DNA of 64,000 nucleotides from Hyphomicrobiaceae bacterium. Its GTDB lineage: Bacteria > Pseudomonadota > Alphaproteobacteria > Rhizobiales > Hyphomicrobiaceae. Below are positions 26,820-36,322 of this stretch, piece after piece. Below the pieces are notes generated by a model. The model was not told where the DNA came from. It saw nothing but the letters and a program-made list of their open reading frames with translations, and searched no databases. Positions within the stretch are counted from its first letter, which is position 1, and each line of letters opens with the position of its first letter. The position numbers and the translations under genes were made by a program. Location: positions 62,001 through 126,000 of the forward strand of contig JANYHF010000007.1 in assembly GCA_025359185.1 (NCBI GenBank). The letters are read 5' to 3'.

Positions 26820-27599
26820 CTACTCCCGTCCTAAAATCCGGCCTAAGACCCACGAACTCCAACTATTGGCTACGAACGCACGTTTCAACTCGACGGGGTC
26901 GTAGTGTTTTTCTACCCAGTCAATGAAAGTAATTGGCGACTTGTGGTTGAACGTCAAGAAGCTTTCGAAAAACGCATCCAGGATGCCCGTGTCGGCGCTA
27001 CGCACATGGCCGAAGCGCAGGGAGAGTTGCGATAAGGCCTGCTCGATGGGCACGCTCTCGTGCAAATGCAGATAGAGCACGCTCATCAACCCGGCGCGGT
27101 CGGCCCCTGATTTGCAGTGGATAAGAATGGGGTAAGCGGCATTTGCAAAAAGCGCCGCGGCGTCCCGAATGGTCGCTTTTTCCGGGGCCTGTCGCGAACC
27201 GATCGGGAAATCCACCAGTTTGAGGCTCAGCGCCGCACAGGCCTCGCGCTCCAGCCGGTATGAGCCGCAATCCCGGACCCCGCGCAGATTGATGACAGTG
27301 CGGATGCCGTCCTTTGCAAAGCGCCCGATATCATGCGGGGCGGGCTGCGCGGTGCGCCACGCCTGCGTGCCCAAACGGTGGGCGTTGAGGTAGACGAGCC
27401 GGAAGAGACCGTGGTCGATCAACAGCATGTCGGCAAAATTGACTGGCTTTGCCATCACCCGCTTCACGCCTGGCGGCAGCCGGTCTGCGGCGGCCCGCCC
27501 GAGCACGCGAAATGCCCGAAACAAGGCCTGCCAACGCTTGCGCAACAGGTAGATGAGACCCGGGCTGCCAGACGGTCCGGGTTGGCTTGGCGGCTGCAT
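26820..27599 (-). CDS. Protein tyrosine/dual-specificity phosphatase family protein
   Basis: About 259 residues. The P-loop HCKSGADRAG near 180 is the CX5R signature with the Cys nucleophile and Arg. NLRGVRDCGSY and the preceding TQAWRTAQPAPHDI match bacterial DSP-like phosphatases that sit beside lipid A genes. An N-terminal Arg-rich segment could be membrane-associated. ATG 27599 is chosen; a TTG at 27647 would extend it by 16 residues. It is divergent from the DUF374-KdtA fusion. It may dephosphorylate a lipid or phosphoprotein; evidence is motif-level only. Confidence 0.8.
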   Translation of the reverse strand: MQPPSQPGPSGSPGLIYLLRKRWQALFRAFRVLGRAAADRLPPGVKRVMAKPVNFADMLLIDHGLFRLVYLNAHRLGTQAWRTAQPAPHDIGRFAKDGIRTVINLRGVRDCGSYRLEREACAALSLKLVDFPIGSRQAPEKATIRDAAALFANAAYPILIHCKSGADRAGLMSVLYLHLHESVPIEQALSQLSLRFGHVRSADTGILDAFFESFLTFNHKSPITFIDWVEKHYDPVELKRAFVANSWSSWVLGRILGRE

Positions 27600-27755
27600 C
27601 AAAGGGTTCCGTGCCGGTTGTCGCGCATCTTCAATGGTGCCCGGCAATTCGCCTCACACCGCAGCGCTACCGAACTGGGTGAATATCCGCTATGAGTCCG
27701 TCTCGCAACATATGGGTCAATTCAACCCCCGAACCAGGATAGCCGCCGCAACCCG

Positions 27756-29792
27756 ATGGCAGATTTCGAGGACCAGCCCAATCTGCTCTACCGGCTTGCA
27801 GGGTTGGCGCTCTACAATCATATCTGGCTGGTGCAGCGGACCAGCCGCTGGCTGCCGCATCTGGCCGAACTCGAAGGCCGCCGCCAAGGCCGCAAACTCA
27901 CCGCGCAGCATCCCTTTATCTTCGCAATGTGGCATGGCCAATTCATGCTTCTGCCGCTGCTGAGTTTCCCCAAATATCCCATGCAGGTGATGGTGGCACG
28001 CCACGGCGATGCGGCCATCGCGTCGCAGTTGCTGAAGCATTTCGACCTTGAATTGATCCGGGGCGCGGGGGCCGGCGGGCGCAAGAAAGACCGGGGCGGT
28101 TCACACGCGATCCGGGCGGCGCAAGAAGCCCTGCGTAACAATGTTTCGGTCGCGATGACGGCCGATGTACCACCAGGGCCAGCGCGGCGGGCGGGTATGG
28201 GTATTGTCACACTGGCGCGCGTCACCGGCCGCCCGATCGTGCCCGTCGCCATCGCCAGCTCGCGTCATCTATCGCTCAATACTTGGAGCCGGATGACGAT
28301 CAATCTGCCCTGGTCCGATTGCGGCGCCGTGGTTGGCGATCCCGTCTTTGTGCCGTCCGATCTTGATACGGAGGGCCAGGAGCGGATGCGCCAGAAGGTC
28401 GAGGACGGTCTCAACGCTGCGACGCGCGAGGCCTATGACAAAGTAGGCGTGCCGGATCCGCTACTGGCCGCCCGAGAGCGTGCCGCCAACAGCTCAAGTC
28501 CGATGCTCGCCACCTACCGCACCGCGACGAGAGCGCTGCAATCTGCAGCACCGGCATTGTTGGCCTATCGCGAGCGGCAAGGCAAAGAGGATCCAGTGCA
28601 CCGGGCCGAACGGATGGGTGTGCCGAGCCAGCCCAGGCCGCCAGGACCGCTAGCCTGGCTGCATGCTGCCAGCGTTGGCGAAACCATGGCGGCGGGACGG
28701 TTGATCGGCGAACTCAAACAACGGTATCCTTCGCTGTCAATCCTGCTCACGACTGGCACCGTCACCTCGGCGCGCCTTGCCAGGGCGCGGCTGGGCGACA
28801 GCGTCATCCACCAATTCATCCCGATCGATGGCCCGGCGTTCGTTGCGCGTTTCATCGAGCATTGGCGGCCGCAGTTGGGGGTGTTTGTCGAGTCCGAGAT
28901 TTGGCCCAATCTGGTTCTGGCGGCAGTTGAAAAGGGTGTGCCGCTGGTGGTGGTGAACGGACGGCTGTCGGAGCGTTCGTTCCGGGGTTGGCAACGCCGG
29001 GCGGCTATGGCGCGGCGGCTGTTCGGCGCCTTTGCGCTTGTGCTGGCGCAGACCGAGCCGTTAGCCCGGCGGTTTACGCGCTTGGGTGCGCGAGACGTAA
29101 AGATTGCGGGCAATCTGAAATACGACGCAGCGGCCTTGCCGGTTGATGCGGCGGCTTCAGACGCTTTGCGGAGAGCCTTGGGCGGGCGCGACGTTTTCCT
29201 GGCCGCGAGCACTCACCCTGGTGAAGAAGTTCACATCGCGCAGGCGCTGAAGCTATTGAAAGTGCGTCGCCCCGGCGTGCTGGCGATCATCGCTCCGCGC
29301 CATCCAGGCCGCGGAGAGGCCGTTGTTGAAGAATTGCGCGCAGGAGGGTTGAAAGTGTCGCGACGCGGCGCGGCTGAGCTACCTGCCGCAACCGACGATG
29401 CCTATGTTGCGGATACGATAGGCGAGCTTGGCCTGTTCTACTCGGTCGCCCCAGTCGCGTTTATTGGCGGGTCTTTGATCAAACATGGGGGGCAGAACCC
29501 AGTCGAGGCGATCCAACTCGGATCGGCCGTTGTCACCGGACCTCATGTGCACAATTTTGAGGAGGCTTACCGGGCGCTACTGCGCAAGGAGGGGTGCAGG
29601 CAGGTAGTAGATGCCGCTGGTCTGGCTAATGCGTTGGAGGAATTGCTTGGCAACCGAGCGGCGCTTGAAGCACAGCAGCGAAATGCCCGTAGCGTCATCG
29701 CCGGGCTCGGCGGTGCGCTGAGAGAGACGCTGACGGCTCTGGCTCCACTGCTTGCAGCTGCCATAGAGACTGAGGCTAAACGTGCGGCTTGA
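27756..29792 (+). CDS. Fusion: DUF374 lysophospholipid acyltransferase-like domain + Kdo transferase
   Basis: 678-residue fusion. Residues 1 to about 225 are a DUF374 acyltransferase-like domain (AMWHGQFMLLPLL near 57, ARHGDAAIASQLL, ADVPPGPARRAGMG). Residues about 255-678 are 3-deoxy-D-manno-octulosonic acid transferase KdtA/WaaA (LAWLHAASVGETMAA, FVESEIWPNL, NGRLSERSF, FIGGSLIKHGGQNPVEA), which adds Kdo to lipid IVA at the inner membrane. In related bacteria the two are adjacent separate genes. The lpxK-like gene overlaps the 3' end by 11 bases. No frameshift or internal stop is seen, so the fusion looks genuine. Confidence 0.88.
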   Translation: MADFEDQPNLLYRLAGLALYNHIWLVQRTSRWLPHLAELEGRRQGRKLTAQHPFIFAMWHGQFMLLPLLSFPKYPMQVMVARHGDAAIASQLLKHFDLELIRGAGAGGRKKDRGGSHAIRAAQEALRNNVSVAMTADVPPGPARRAGMGIVTLARVTGRPIVPVAIASSRHLSLNTWSRMTINLPWSDCGAVVGDPVFVPSDLDTEGQERMRQKVEDGLNAATREAYDKVGVPDPLLAARERAANSSSPMLATYRTATRALQSAAPALLAYRERQGKEDPVHRAERMGVPSQPRPPGPLAWLHAASVGETMAAGRLIGELKQRYPSLSILLTTGTVTSARLARARLGDSVIHQFIPIDGPAFVARFIEHWRPQLGVFVESEIWPNLVLAAVEKGVPLVVVNGRLSERSFRGWQRRAAMARRLFGAFALVLAQTEPLARRFTRLGARDVKIAGNLKYDAAALPVDAAASDALRRALGGRDVFLAASTHPGEEVHIAQALKLLKVRRPGVLAIIAPRHPGRGEAVVEELRAGGLKVSRRGAAELPAATDDAYVADTIGELGLFYSVAPVAFIGGSLIKHGGQNPVEAIQLGSAVVTGPHVHNFEEAYRALLRKEGCRQVVDAAGLANALEELLGNRAALEAQQRNARSVIAGLGGALRETLTALAPLLAAAIETEAKRAA

Positions 29793-30810
29793 ACCGCCTC
29801 CCTGGTGGTATCGCGGAGAGCCTGGCGTGTTGGCCTACGCGCTCACGCCGGTTGCTGCCGCCGTCGATACAATTGGTGCCTGGCGCTGGAACCGTATCAA
29901 ACCCTACCGGTCGCGGCTGCCGGTGATCTGCGTGGGCAATCTCACGGCGGGCGGCGCGGGCAAGACGCCGTTAGCGATCTGCATCGCGGGGATGCTATTG
30001 GCGGCCGGCCGCAAGCCCGGCTTTCTCACGCGCGGGTTTGGAGGCAGCCAGCGCGGGCCGCACATGGTTGATCCTTCCCGTGATACGGCGGGCGGTGTTG
30101 GTGATGAAGCGCTGCTGCTCGCCCGCCGCGCGCCCGTGATGGTATCCCGTGACCGTGCCGCCGGGGCCAAGGCGCTAGAGACGTCGAGCGTTGATGTCAT
30201 CGTCATGGATGATGGACTGCAAAATCCGCAGCTGGCCAAGCAGTTATCGATAGCCGTACTCGATCCACATCGCTTGATCGGCAACGGACTGGTGATGCCG
30301 GCGGGTCCTTTGCGCCATGATCTCGCCACGCAGCTGCGGCGGACCGATGCGCTGGTGGTGCTGTGCGGCGCGGGCGAGGCCATGCCACCATTGCCTACAA
30401 AGCTACAAACATTTCCCGGCCCTGTGCTGCGCGCAAGCCTTGTCCCGCAAGCCCAAGCTGCCAACAGCCTCAGAGGCATCCGCGTCATCGCCTATGCAGG
30501 TATCGGGCGGCCGTCCAAACTGTTCGATACGCTGCGGGCCGTCGGGGCCCATGTGGCCGAAGAGGTGCCGTTTCCTGATCACCACCGCTTTACCGTCAAA
30601 GACGCCGACCGGCTGCTGAATCTGGCGCTGGAACACGGTGGCGCGCTGGTCACCACGGAAAAGGACCTAGCCCGGCAAGCGGGCGACGACGACTTGCGCG
30701 CATTGCAGCAGTCCAGCATCGGCCTGCCTGTCGATGCCCAATTCAACGACCGCGACCTGGAACGCTTCCGCGCCCTTCTCAGCCTGCTGCTGACCCGCCA
30801 TCCGAATTGA
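29782..30810 (+). CDS. lpxK: Tetraacyldisaccharide 4'-kinase
   Basis: 342 residues, beginning at GTG 29782 inside the end of the Kdo transferase gene. VGNLTAGGAGKTPLA (about 51-65) is the P-loop of LpxK; FLTRGFGG, GDEALLLARRAPV and DDGLQNPQL (DDG motif) follow. The C-terminus has the LpxK domain with FPDHHRFTVKDA and TTEKDLAR. It phosphorylates the 4' position of the lipid A precursor on the inner face of the cytoplasmic membrane, the step before Kdo addition by the neighbouring fused enzyme. Confidence 0.93.
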   Translation: MRLEPPPWWYRGEPGVLAYALTPVAAAVDTIGAWRWNRIKPYRSRLPVICVGNLTAGGAGKTPLAICIAGMLLAAGRKPGFLTRGFGGSQRGPHMVDPSRDTAGGVGDEALLLARRAPVMVSRDRAAGAKALETSSVDVIVMDDGLQNPQLAKQLSIAVLDPHRLIGNGLVMPAGPLRHDLATQLRRTDALVVLCGAGEAMPPLPTKLQTFPGPVLRASLVPQAQAANSLRGIRVIAYAGIGRPSKLFDTLRAVGAHVAEEVPFPDHHRFTVKDADRLLNLALEHGGALVTTEKDLARQAGDDDLRALQQSSIGLPVDAQFNDRDLERFRALLSLLLTRHPN

Positions 30811-30813
30811 CGG

Positions 30814-31791
30814 TCAGTCCGGCAGAAGTACAGTTGAGCCGGTGGTTTTGCGCGCTTCCAGATCGCGGTGGGCGTCGGCGGCGCGCGACAGGGGGTAGGT
30901 CTGGTTGACGTTGATCGTCACCTTGCCGCGTTTGACCACGTCGAACAGCGCGGCGGCCGAAGCCAGCAGTTCGGCGCGTGTCGCCGTGTAGGCCACGATC
31001 GATGGCCTGGTCATGAACAGCGAGCCTTTTTGGTTAAAGATTGCCATGTCAACGGGTGGAACGGGGCCGGACGACTGACCAAAGGCAACGAACAGTCCGC
31101 GCGGTTTCAGGCAATCGAGCGAAGCGGGGAACGTGTCCTTGCCGACCGAATCGTAAACGACATCGCAGCGGCTACCGCCTGTGATCTCCTTCACGCGTTC
31201 AACGAAATTCTCGGTGCGTGAGTTGATCACATGCGTACAGCCATGCGCCTTGGCGAGCGCGGCCTTCTCGGGCGATCCCACGGTACCGATGATGGTAGCG
31301 CCAAGTTCGCGAGCCCATTGGCAGGCAATCAGGCCAACGCCGCCTGCCGCCGCGTGCAGCAGCATAACTGTCGAGGGACCGACTTTGAACGTGCGGTTGA
31401 TTAGGTACTCGACGGTCATACCTTGCAGCATCATGGCAGCAGCCATTTTGTCATCAATGGCATCGGGCAGCGGCACCAGCCGGCCTGCCGCAATCAGCCG
31501 TTCCGCCGCATAGCCGCCCGCCGGACCGGCATAGGCGACGCGCTGGCCCGGTTTGAGATCGGTGACGCCTTGGCCCACCGCCGTCACAACGCCTGCTCCT
31601 TCCATGCCCGGAACAAACGGCAGCACGGGCTGCGGGTAGAGTCCTGTGCGCAGATAGACGTCGATGAAATTGAGCCCTACCGCGGTCTGCCGGATTTTCG
31701 CTTCGCCGGGGCCGGGCGCACCGACTGCAATGTCGTCAACCTGCAAGACTTCCGGGCCGCCGTAAGCATGCACTCGAACGGCTTGCGTCAT
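30814..31791 (-). CDS. Zeta-crystallin-type NADPH:quinone oxidoreductase
   Basis: 325-residue medium-chain reductase without zinc ligands. MTQAVRVHAYGGPEVLQ, GLNFIDVYLRTGLYP, GMEGAGVV and the Rossmann stretch AAAGGVGLIACQWA match quinone oxidoreductase Qor. It reduces quinones by NADPH in the cytosol. ATG 31791 has GGAG 8 bases upstream; an upstream start at 31821 is less likely. It ends four bases from lpxK, tail-to-tail. Confidence 0.9.
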   Translation of the reverse strand: MTQAVRVHAYGGPEVLQVDDIAVGAPGPGEAKIRQTAVGLNFIDVYLRTGLYPQPVLPFVPGMEGAGVVTAVGQGVTDLKPGQRVAYAGPAGGYAAERLIAAGRLVPLPDAIDDKMAAAMMLQGMTVEYLINRTFKVGPSTVMLLHAAAGGVGLIACQWARELGATIIGTVGSPEKAALAKAHGCTHVINSRTENFVERVKEITGGSRCDVVYDSVGKDTFPASLDCLKPRGLFVAFGQSSGPVPPVDMAIFNQKGSLFMTRPSIVAYTATRAELLASAAALFDVVKRGKVTINVNQTYPLSRAADAHRDLEARKTTGSTVLLPD

Positions 31792-31896
31792 GGCGTCGGC
31801 TCCATCCAGGCTGATCTTCAAGGCAGTTATGAAACAGTTAATGGGGGATATGCAATCGCTACCAGGCTCTGGTAATGAACAGGCATGGGGTATGCG

Positions 31897-32331
31897 ATGA
31901 GGGACATGGTTGATTCGGCAAAGCGCGCAGTCTTGCTGGCGGGCCTTTTGGGCCTAGCTGGCTGCGCCGGGATTGAGACCCAGTCGCTTGATGGACCTTG
32001 TCTCGATGATACGGCCCAGTGCGTCGGCCAGCGCACGGCCATGGTGCATTCTATGGGTAATGACGCTTCTCGGCATTGGATCGGCGAATCAGTCGGCCGG
32101 GGCATGGCATCCTCGGGGGTCCGGTTGTTCGCCTACCAAAACGTGCGCGACAAGCTGAGTTGCGCCGAACTTGCCAACGCCATCAATGAGATGGAAGCGG
32201 CCAAGCAGATCCTCGGTCAAGGTCCTGCGCCGGGCCAGACTATGCTGCGGCACAACCAGATCAAAGCCATGACCGATGATGTGCGGGTAGCGCTGACAGC
32301 TAGCCGTATGCGCAAATGCAGCGCCACCTAA
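31897..32331 (+). CDS. Hypothetical lipoprotein
   Basis: 144 residues with a lipoprotein signal (KRAVLLAGLLGLAGC), so the Cys near residue 23 should be lipidated. The remainder (CLDDTAQCVGQRTAMVHSM and a C-terminal helical region ending in RMRKCSAT) has four more cysteines and no recognised domain. ATG 31897 has GGGG upstream; ATG 31885 is an alternative. It lies alone between the quinone oxidoreductase and the lactonase-type gene. Confidence 0.75.
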   Translation: MRDMVDSAKRAVLLAGLLGLAGCAGIETQSLDGPCLDDTAQCVGQRTAMVHSMGNDASRHWIGESVGRGMASSGVRLFAYQNVRDKLSCAELANAINEMEAAKQILGQGPAPGQTMLRHNQIKAMTDDVRVALTASRMRKCSAT

Positions 32332-32345
32332 CGTAGCGACAACCG

Positions 32346-33239
32346 TCATTTCAGACGGGTACAAGCTTGGCCCACAACATCTGCGGGCGCGCGGAGAAGG
32401 GCCCCCTCCAATGGGTTTTTGGCGAGCTGTTCGGCGGTCAGTCCCGACCGTGCGCTGGTAACATAAAGCGTGCGCAGATCGGAGCCGCCAAACACGCATG
32501 ACGTCGGGTTTGTTACGGGAACAGGCACCATCCTGTCAATCTGGCCGTCTGGCGCGTAGCGGATGATACAACTCCCGCCCCAGCGGCAGTTCCAAAGATA
32601 ACCATCAGCGTCCATTGCCGATCCATCGGGAACGCCGTGCGGGTCGGGCGCAGCGAACAATCGCGGTTTTGAGATCGCGCCGCTGCCCTTGTCCCAGTCC
32701 CAAACGCGGATTGTCTCGGAGACACTGTCACCAAAATACATGCGCCCGCGTGCCTCGTCCCAGGCCAGCGTGTTGGCGATGCCGATGCCGCTGACCACCT
32801 TTTCGAAACTCCCATCCGGCTCGATGCGATAGAGAGCCCCGACCGATGCCTCATGGGGCAGATCCTCCCCGTTTTGCCCGGTCGTGTTCTGCATGGTGCC
32901 GAGCCAGAAGCGGCCTGAGGGATCGACGCGCGCCTCATTGCTGCGATTGGCGGCAAGATGCTGTTCTGGCGCTGCCAACGGAGCGCGCGTGCCGGTTGTT
33001 GGATCAAAAAACACCAACTCGTGCTGCAACGCCACCATCAGCCCGCCAGACGCACGCGGCACCACAGCGCTGATCATCGTATCAAAAGCCCAATGCCGAA
33101 GCGCGCCGCTCGCCGTATCCAGCCGCCATGCTTCGCCGGGAATGATATCGACCCAGTAGAGATGCCCCGTCTCGCGGTCGAAATGAGGGCCTTCGCCAAG
33201 GGTGAACCGCTGCTGCGCAAACACAGGTTCAAAGTGCAT
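32346..33239 (-). CDS. SMP-30/gluconolactonase family protein (second copy)
   Basis: 297-residue propeller lactonase. TLGEGPHFDRETGHLYWVDI carries the first metal-binding Glu, RSNEARVDPSGRFWLGTM the Asn region, GIGIANTLAWDE and GVPDGSAMDADGYLW the later ones. It is typical of regucalcin-type sugar lactonases such as L-arabinono- or gluconolactonase. A GAGGAGA ribosome site precedes the ATG. It is only distantly similar to the copy at 15638 and is adjacent to pta, with no sugar genes near it. Confidence 0.88.
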   Translation of the reverse strand: MHFEPVFAQQRFTLGEGPHFDRETGHLYWVDIIPGEAWRLDTASGALRHWAFDTMISAVVPRASGGLMVALQHELVFFDPTTGTRAPLAAPEQHLAANRSNEARVDPSGRFWLGTMQNTTGQNGEDLPHEASVGALYRIEPDGSFEKVVSGIGIANTLAWDEARGRMYFGDSVSETIRVWDWDKGSGAISKPRLFAAPDPHGVPDGSAMDADGYLWNCRWGGSCIIRYAPDGQIDRMVPVPVTNPTSCVFGGSDLRTLYVTSARSGLTAEQLAKNPLEGALLRAPADVVGQACTRLK

Positions 33240-33251
33240 GAAGAACTCTCC

Positions 33252-34232
33252 TCAGGCCAACATGAGAATGGCAGCATCGACGATATCGGCCACACTGGCA
33301 CCGCGCGACAGGTCGGACACGGGTCGAGCAAAGCCTTGCAGCAGCGGGCCGATGGCGCGAGCGCCTGCCAATTGCTGGGTGAGCTTATAGGCGATGTTCC
33401 CCGCATCGAGGTCGGGAAATACTAGCACATTGGCCTGGCCCGCCACGTCTGAGGGCTGCTTGAGCTTTTTGGCCGCGACCACAGAAGACAAGGCGGTATC
33501 AGCCTGCAATTCTCCGTCCACGGCAAGGTCCGGCGCCTGCGCGCGAACGAGAGCCAGCGCGGCACGCACTTTGTCCACATGCGGATGCAGCGCGCTGCCG
33601 TGGGTTGAGAAGGAGAGGAGGGCCACGCGAGGTTTGATACCCAGCAGGCGCTGGCAGCTGGCGGCCGAGGCGATGGCGATGCCTGCGAGTTCTTCGGCAG
33701 ATGGATCGGCGTTGACTGCGCAATCGGCGTAGATCAGCGCCCGTTCGGATGCGCCGCCGAGGCCAGGCACCAACATCAGAAAGCAGCTCGATGGCGTGGT
33801 GATGCCCGGCGCTGGGTCAACGGTCATAAGTCCGGCCTCAATGATGCGGCGTGTGGGGTTGGCAGCACCAGCGACCATGGCGTCGGCTTCACCTGCGGCG
33901 ACCAGCATTCCGGCAAAGTAAAGTGGCTTGCGCAACAGCCGCTGCGCCGTTTGCGGCGTGAGCGATGGCCGTGATGCAGCGAGGGCCTCGGCAAGTCGCG
34001 GCAACGCTGCATCGCTGCCGGGCGAACGCACGTCGCAGCCCGCAAGGCTCACGCGCAGCGCCACGGCTGCATCGGTCACCACGCAACTCTCCCCAACTAG
34101 TACTGGCCGCGCCAGCTCGCGCCGCACCAGATCGGCTGCAGCCCGCAAAATCCGTTCGTCGTCGGCTTCGGGCATCACAACGCGCTTGCCCCGTCCGGCG
34201 ATTTTGGCCGCAAACTCTGCGATGATGTCCAC
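33252..34232 (-). CDS. pta: Phosphate acetyltransferase
   Basis: 326-residue short-form Pta. [84 protein letters not shown] and [14 protein letters not shown] are family hallmarks. It interconverts acetyl-CoA and acetyl phosphate. The GTG at 34232 has AGGA 9 bases upstream; it follows the rhodanese gene by 6 bases, suggesting one transcript. No acetate kinase gene is in the window. Confidence 0.9.
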   Translation of the reverse strand: MDIIAEFAAKIAGRGKRVVMPEADDERILRAAADLVRRELARPVLVGESCVVTDAAVALRVSLAGCDVRSPGSDAALPRLAEALAASRPSLTPQTAQRLLRKPLYFAGMLVAAGEADAMVAGAANPTRRIIEAGLMTVDPAPGITTPSSCFLMLVPGLGGASERALIYADCAVNADPSAEELAGIAIASAASCQRLLGIKPRVALLSFSTHGSALHPHVDKVRAALALVRAQAPDLAVDGELQADTALSSVVAAKKLKQPSDVAGQANVLVFPDLDAGNIAYKLTQQLAGARAIGPLLQGFARPVSDLSRGASVADIVDAAILMLA

Positions 34233-34238
34233 CGGCGG

Positions 34239-34658
34239 CTAGTCCTTTTTGGCAGGCTTGGCTTCCGGCATCTCGACCGGCCCACCCGCCGCTTTCCATG
34301 CGGCCATGCCGCCTTCAATATGAGCGACCGGTTTCAGACCCATGCGCTGTACTGCTTGCGTTGCCAGCGCCGAACGCCACCCGGCCGCGCAATGGAAGAC
34401 GAACTTTTTGTCCTCTCCGAACACCGGTTTGAAATAGGGGCTGGCGGGATCGACCCAGAATTCCAACATGCCGCGCGGAGCGTGGACGCTGCCGGGGATC
34501 TTGCCCTCGATGGCTAGCTCGCGCGGGTCGCGGATATCGAGAATGACGACATTGGGGTCGTTGGCGAGCTTGATGGCCTCGCTGGCTGGGATCTCTTCGA
34601 TCTCGCGCCGGGCGTCGTCCAAGAGTTGTTGGTAGCCAGTGGTGATGGTGGACGGCAT
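34239..34658 (-). CDS. Rhodanese-like domain protein
   Basis: 139-residue single-domain rhodanese. IPASEAIKLANDPNVVILDIRDPREL opens the domain and HCAAGWRSALA supplies the active-site Cys loop (C-x-x-G-x-R-S). A short basic C-terminal tail (EAKPAKKD) follows. It probably transfers sulfane sulfur or handles small thiols. ATG 34658 has AAGGAG upstream; longer frames on this strand are not supported. It precedes pta by 6 bases. Confidence 0.88.
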   Translation of the reverse strand: MPSTITTGYQQLLDDARREIEEIPASEAIKLANDPNVVILDIRDPRELAIEGKIPGSVHAPRGMLEFWVDPASPYFKPVFGEDKKFVFHCAAGWRSALATQAVQRMGLKPVAHIEGGMAAWKAAGGPVEMPEAKPAKKD

Positions 34659-34876
34659 TGGGAGCTCCTTAGGTTGGGGCGGCACCCTGAATACGCCAGA
34701 TGCGCCATTGAGGCGAGACCCAGGCGATGGCGTGAACTGGATATGAACGCCTGCTTCAGGGAAGTTTAAGACGAACATGCCTATACCTGAGTGCAAGTTG
34801 CTTGAACCTAAGCGCCGGACATCGCGACGAAATAACCGAAGTCCAGTGCAACCCCGAACCTTAAAGGCCGACCCCC

Positions 34877-34975
34877 GTGAGTAACTTCATCCGCAACGCC
34901 GCCTTCATCGCCATCTGTGTCGTCGACGTCGCCGCCATCGGGCTTGCCGTTACCATCTATATGACCGGCGCCTGA
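34877..34975 (+). CDS. Possible 32-residue membrane peptide
   Basis: A GTG at 34877 opens a 32-residue frame, SNFIRNAAFIAICVVDVAAI then GLAVTIYMTGA, that is a single hydrophobic helix after a basic start. Its last 26 bases overlap the end of the opposed flavoprotein gene. The 218 bases upstream (34659-34876) have no other gene. No homologue is recognised. The hydrophobic, well-formed sequence is the only evidence. Confidence 0.4.
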   Translation: MSNFIRNAAFIAICVVDVAAIGLAVTIYMTGA

Positions 34976-36248
34976 CCATCCCGCGTTCGTCCAGGCGATC
35001 TTTCGCTTGCATCGCCCAGTAACTCATCTGCACACCAGCCTGACCGAACGGGCCCCCGACCCAAGGCGAGCCGAACGGGGCGAACAGCTTCCAGCGGTCG
35101 TCCCCACCCGCAATTGCCGCCGCAATCAACTGGCCTGCCATCGCCGTCGTGTTGAGCCCGTGGCCGCCAAACGCTGTCGCCATCCAAAGACCCTCGCCCG
35201 GCTGTTCGATGACCGGCATTTTGTGCCGGGCATAGCCCATCAGGCCGCTCCAGGCGTACTCCATGCGCGGGGTGCCAAGCTGCGGATAAACACTCAGCAT
35301 GTCGTCGCGCATCCGTTCGGCGAGGCGTGCAGGTTCAGTGCGACGAGTGGATATCCGTCCGCCCCAGAGAATGCGGCCACCAGGCAACACACGATAGTAG
35401 TCGCCCGCACGGCGCGTGTCGCTGACCGCCGCCCCTGTGGCAATTGCCGCGCACACCTTCTCGCCAAGTGGCTGTGTCACTGCGATATAGGTTGCAACCG
35501 GCAGCACAGAGCGGGCCAATGGGGCAAACAGCTGGCCACCATACCCGCTGGTACAGAAAACGGCGTGCTGGGCGCGCACTTGTCCTTTGTTTGTCCGCAG
35601 AATAGCTTTGCCGCCAGACCGCTGCCAGCTCAGGGCGCGGCTGCCTTCGTGGATATTCCCGCCGAGCCTCGCCACATCGCGGGCCAACGCCAGGGCGTAC
35701 GTCAAAGGCTGGATGTGGAATGCATCCGGGGACAGCATGGACTCAAAATAGCGCTCTGATTTCAGCATCTTGCGTGTGTGTTCGGGCGCAAACACTTCGG
35801 CGTCAGTGGCAAAGTGCTCCGCCATCAGCGCTTGATGCCTGATGAGTTCGTCACGGCCTGGTTGTCGTAAGGCGACCAGCCAGCCCGAGCCCATCAACGC
35901 TGCCGGTGCCAGTTCAACTATCGCCGACCACACGTAGTCGTGCCCGGCCTTGGACAGCGCATACAACTGTTGCGTCGCCGCAAGTCCCACCTTGGCAATG
36001 ATCCCTTCGACCCCAAGCGCAAACCCTGGCGACACAAACCCGCCATTGCGCCCCGACGCTCCCCAGGCAATGCGCTCGGCCTCAAGCAACACAACGCCCT
36101 TACCTGCACGCAGCAACTCGCGCGCCGCCGTCAGCCCCGCTAGCCCTCCGCCGATGATGCAAACATCAGCCTCAACCATACCGGTCAGCGCGGGGTAACC
36201 CGGCGCTTTAGGCGTTTCGGCAGCATACCAAGTGGCCGGATAGGTCAA
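34950..36248 (-). CDS. FAD-dependent amine/amino-acid oxidoreductase (PuuB-like)
   Basis: 432-residue DAO-family flavoprotein. ADVCIIGGGLAGLTAARELL (about 27-46) binds FAD, WGASGRNGGFVSPGFA is the GG-doublet helix, and DYYRVLPGGRILWGGRIS plus AFGGHGLNTTAMAG form the flavin/substrate end. This matches gamma-glutamylputrescine oxidase-like enzymes that oxidise secondary or primary amines. The start is a TTG at 36248; ATG 36179 would delete the conserved N-terminal segment. It is divergent from the PLP enzyme at 36323, possibly sharing substrates (amino acids or amines). Confidence 0.85.
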   Translation of the reverse strand: MTYPATWYAAETPKAPGYPALTGMVEADVCIIGGGLAGLTAARELLRAGKGVVLLEAERIAWGASGRNGGFVSPGFALGVEGIIAKVGLAATQQLYALSKAGHDYVWSAIVELAPAALMGSGWLVALRQPGRDELIRHQALMAEHFATDAEVFAPEHTRKMLKSERYFESMLSPDAFHIQPLTYALALARDVARLGGNIHEGSRALSWQRSGGKAILRTNKGQVRAQHAVFCTSGYGGQLFAPLARSVLPVATYIAVTQPLGEKVCAAIATGAAVSDTRRAGDYYRVLPGGRILWGGRISTRRTEPARLAERMRDDMLSVYPQLGTPRMEYAWSGLMGYARHKMPVIEQPGEGLWMATAFGGHGLNTTAMAGQLIAAAIAGGDDRWKLFAPFGSPWVGGPFGQAGVQMSYWAMQAKDRLDERGMVRRRSYRW

Positions 36249-36322
36249 AATATCGATCCATGTTCGTTACTGCCGTCACAGGCTATAATGCCGGATCGTC
36301 CGCCGCCAAGGAACCTTCTGCC

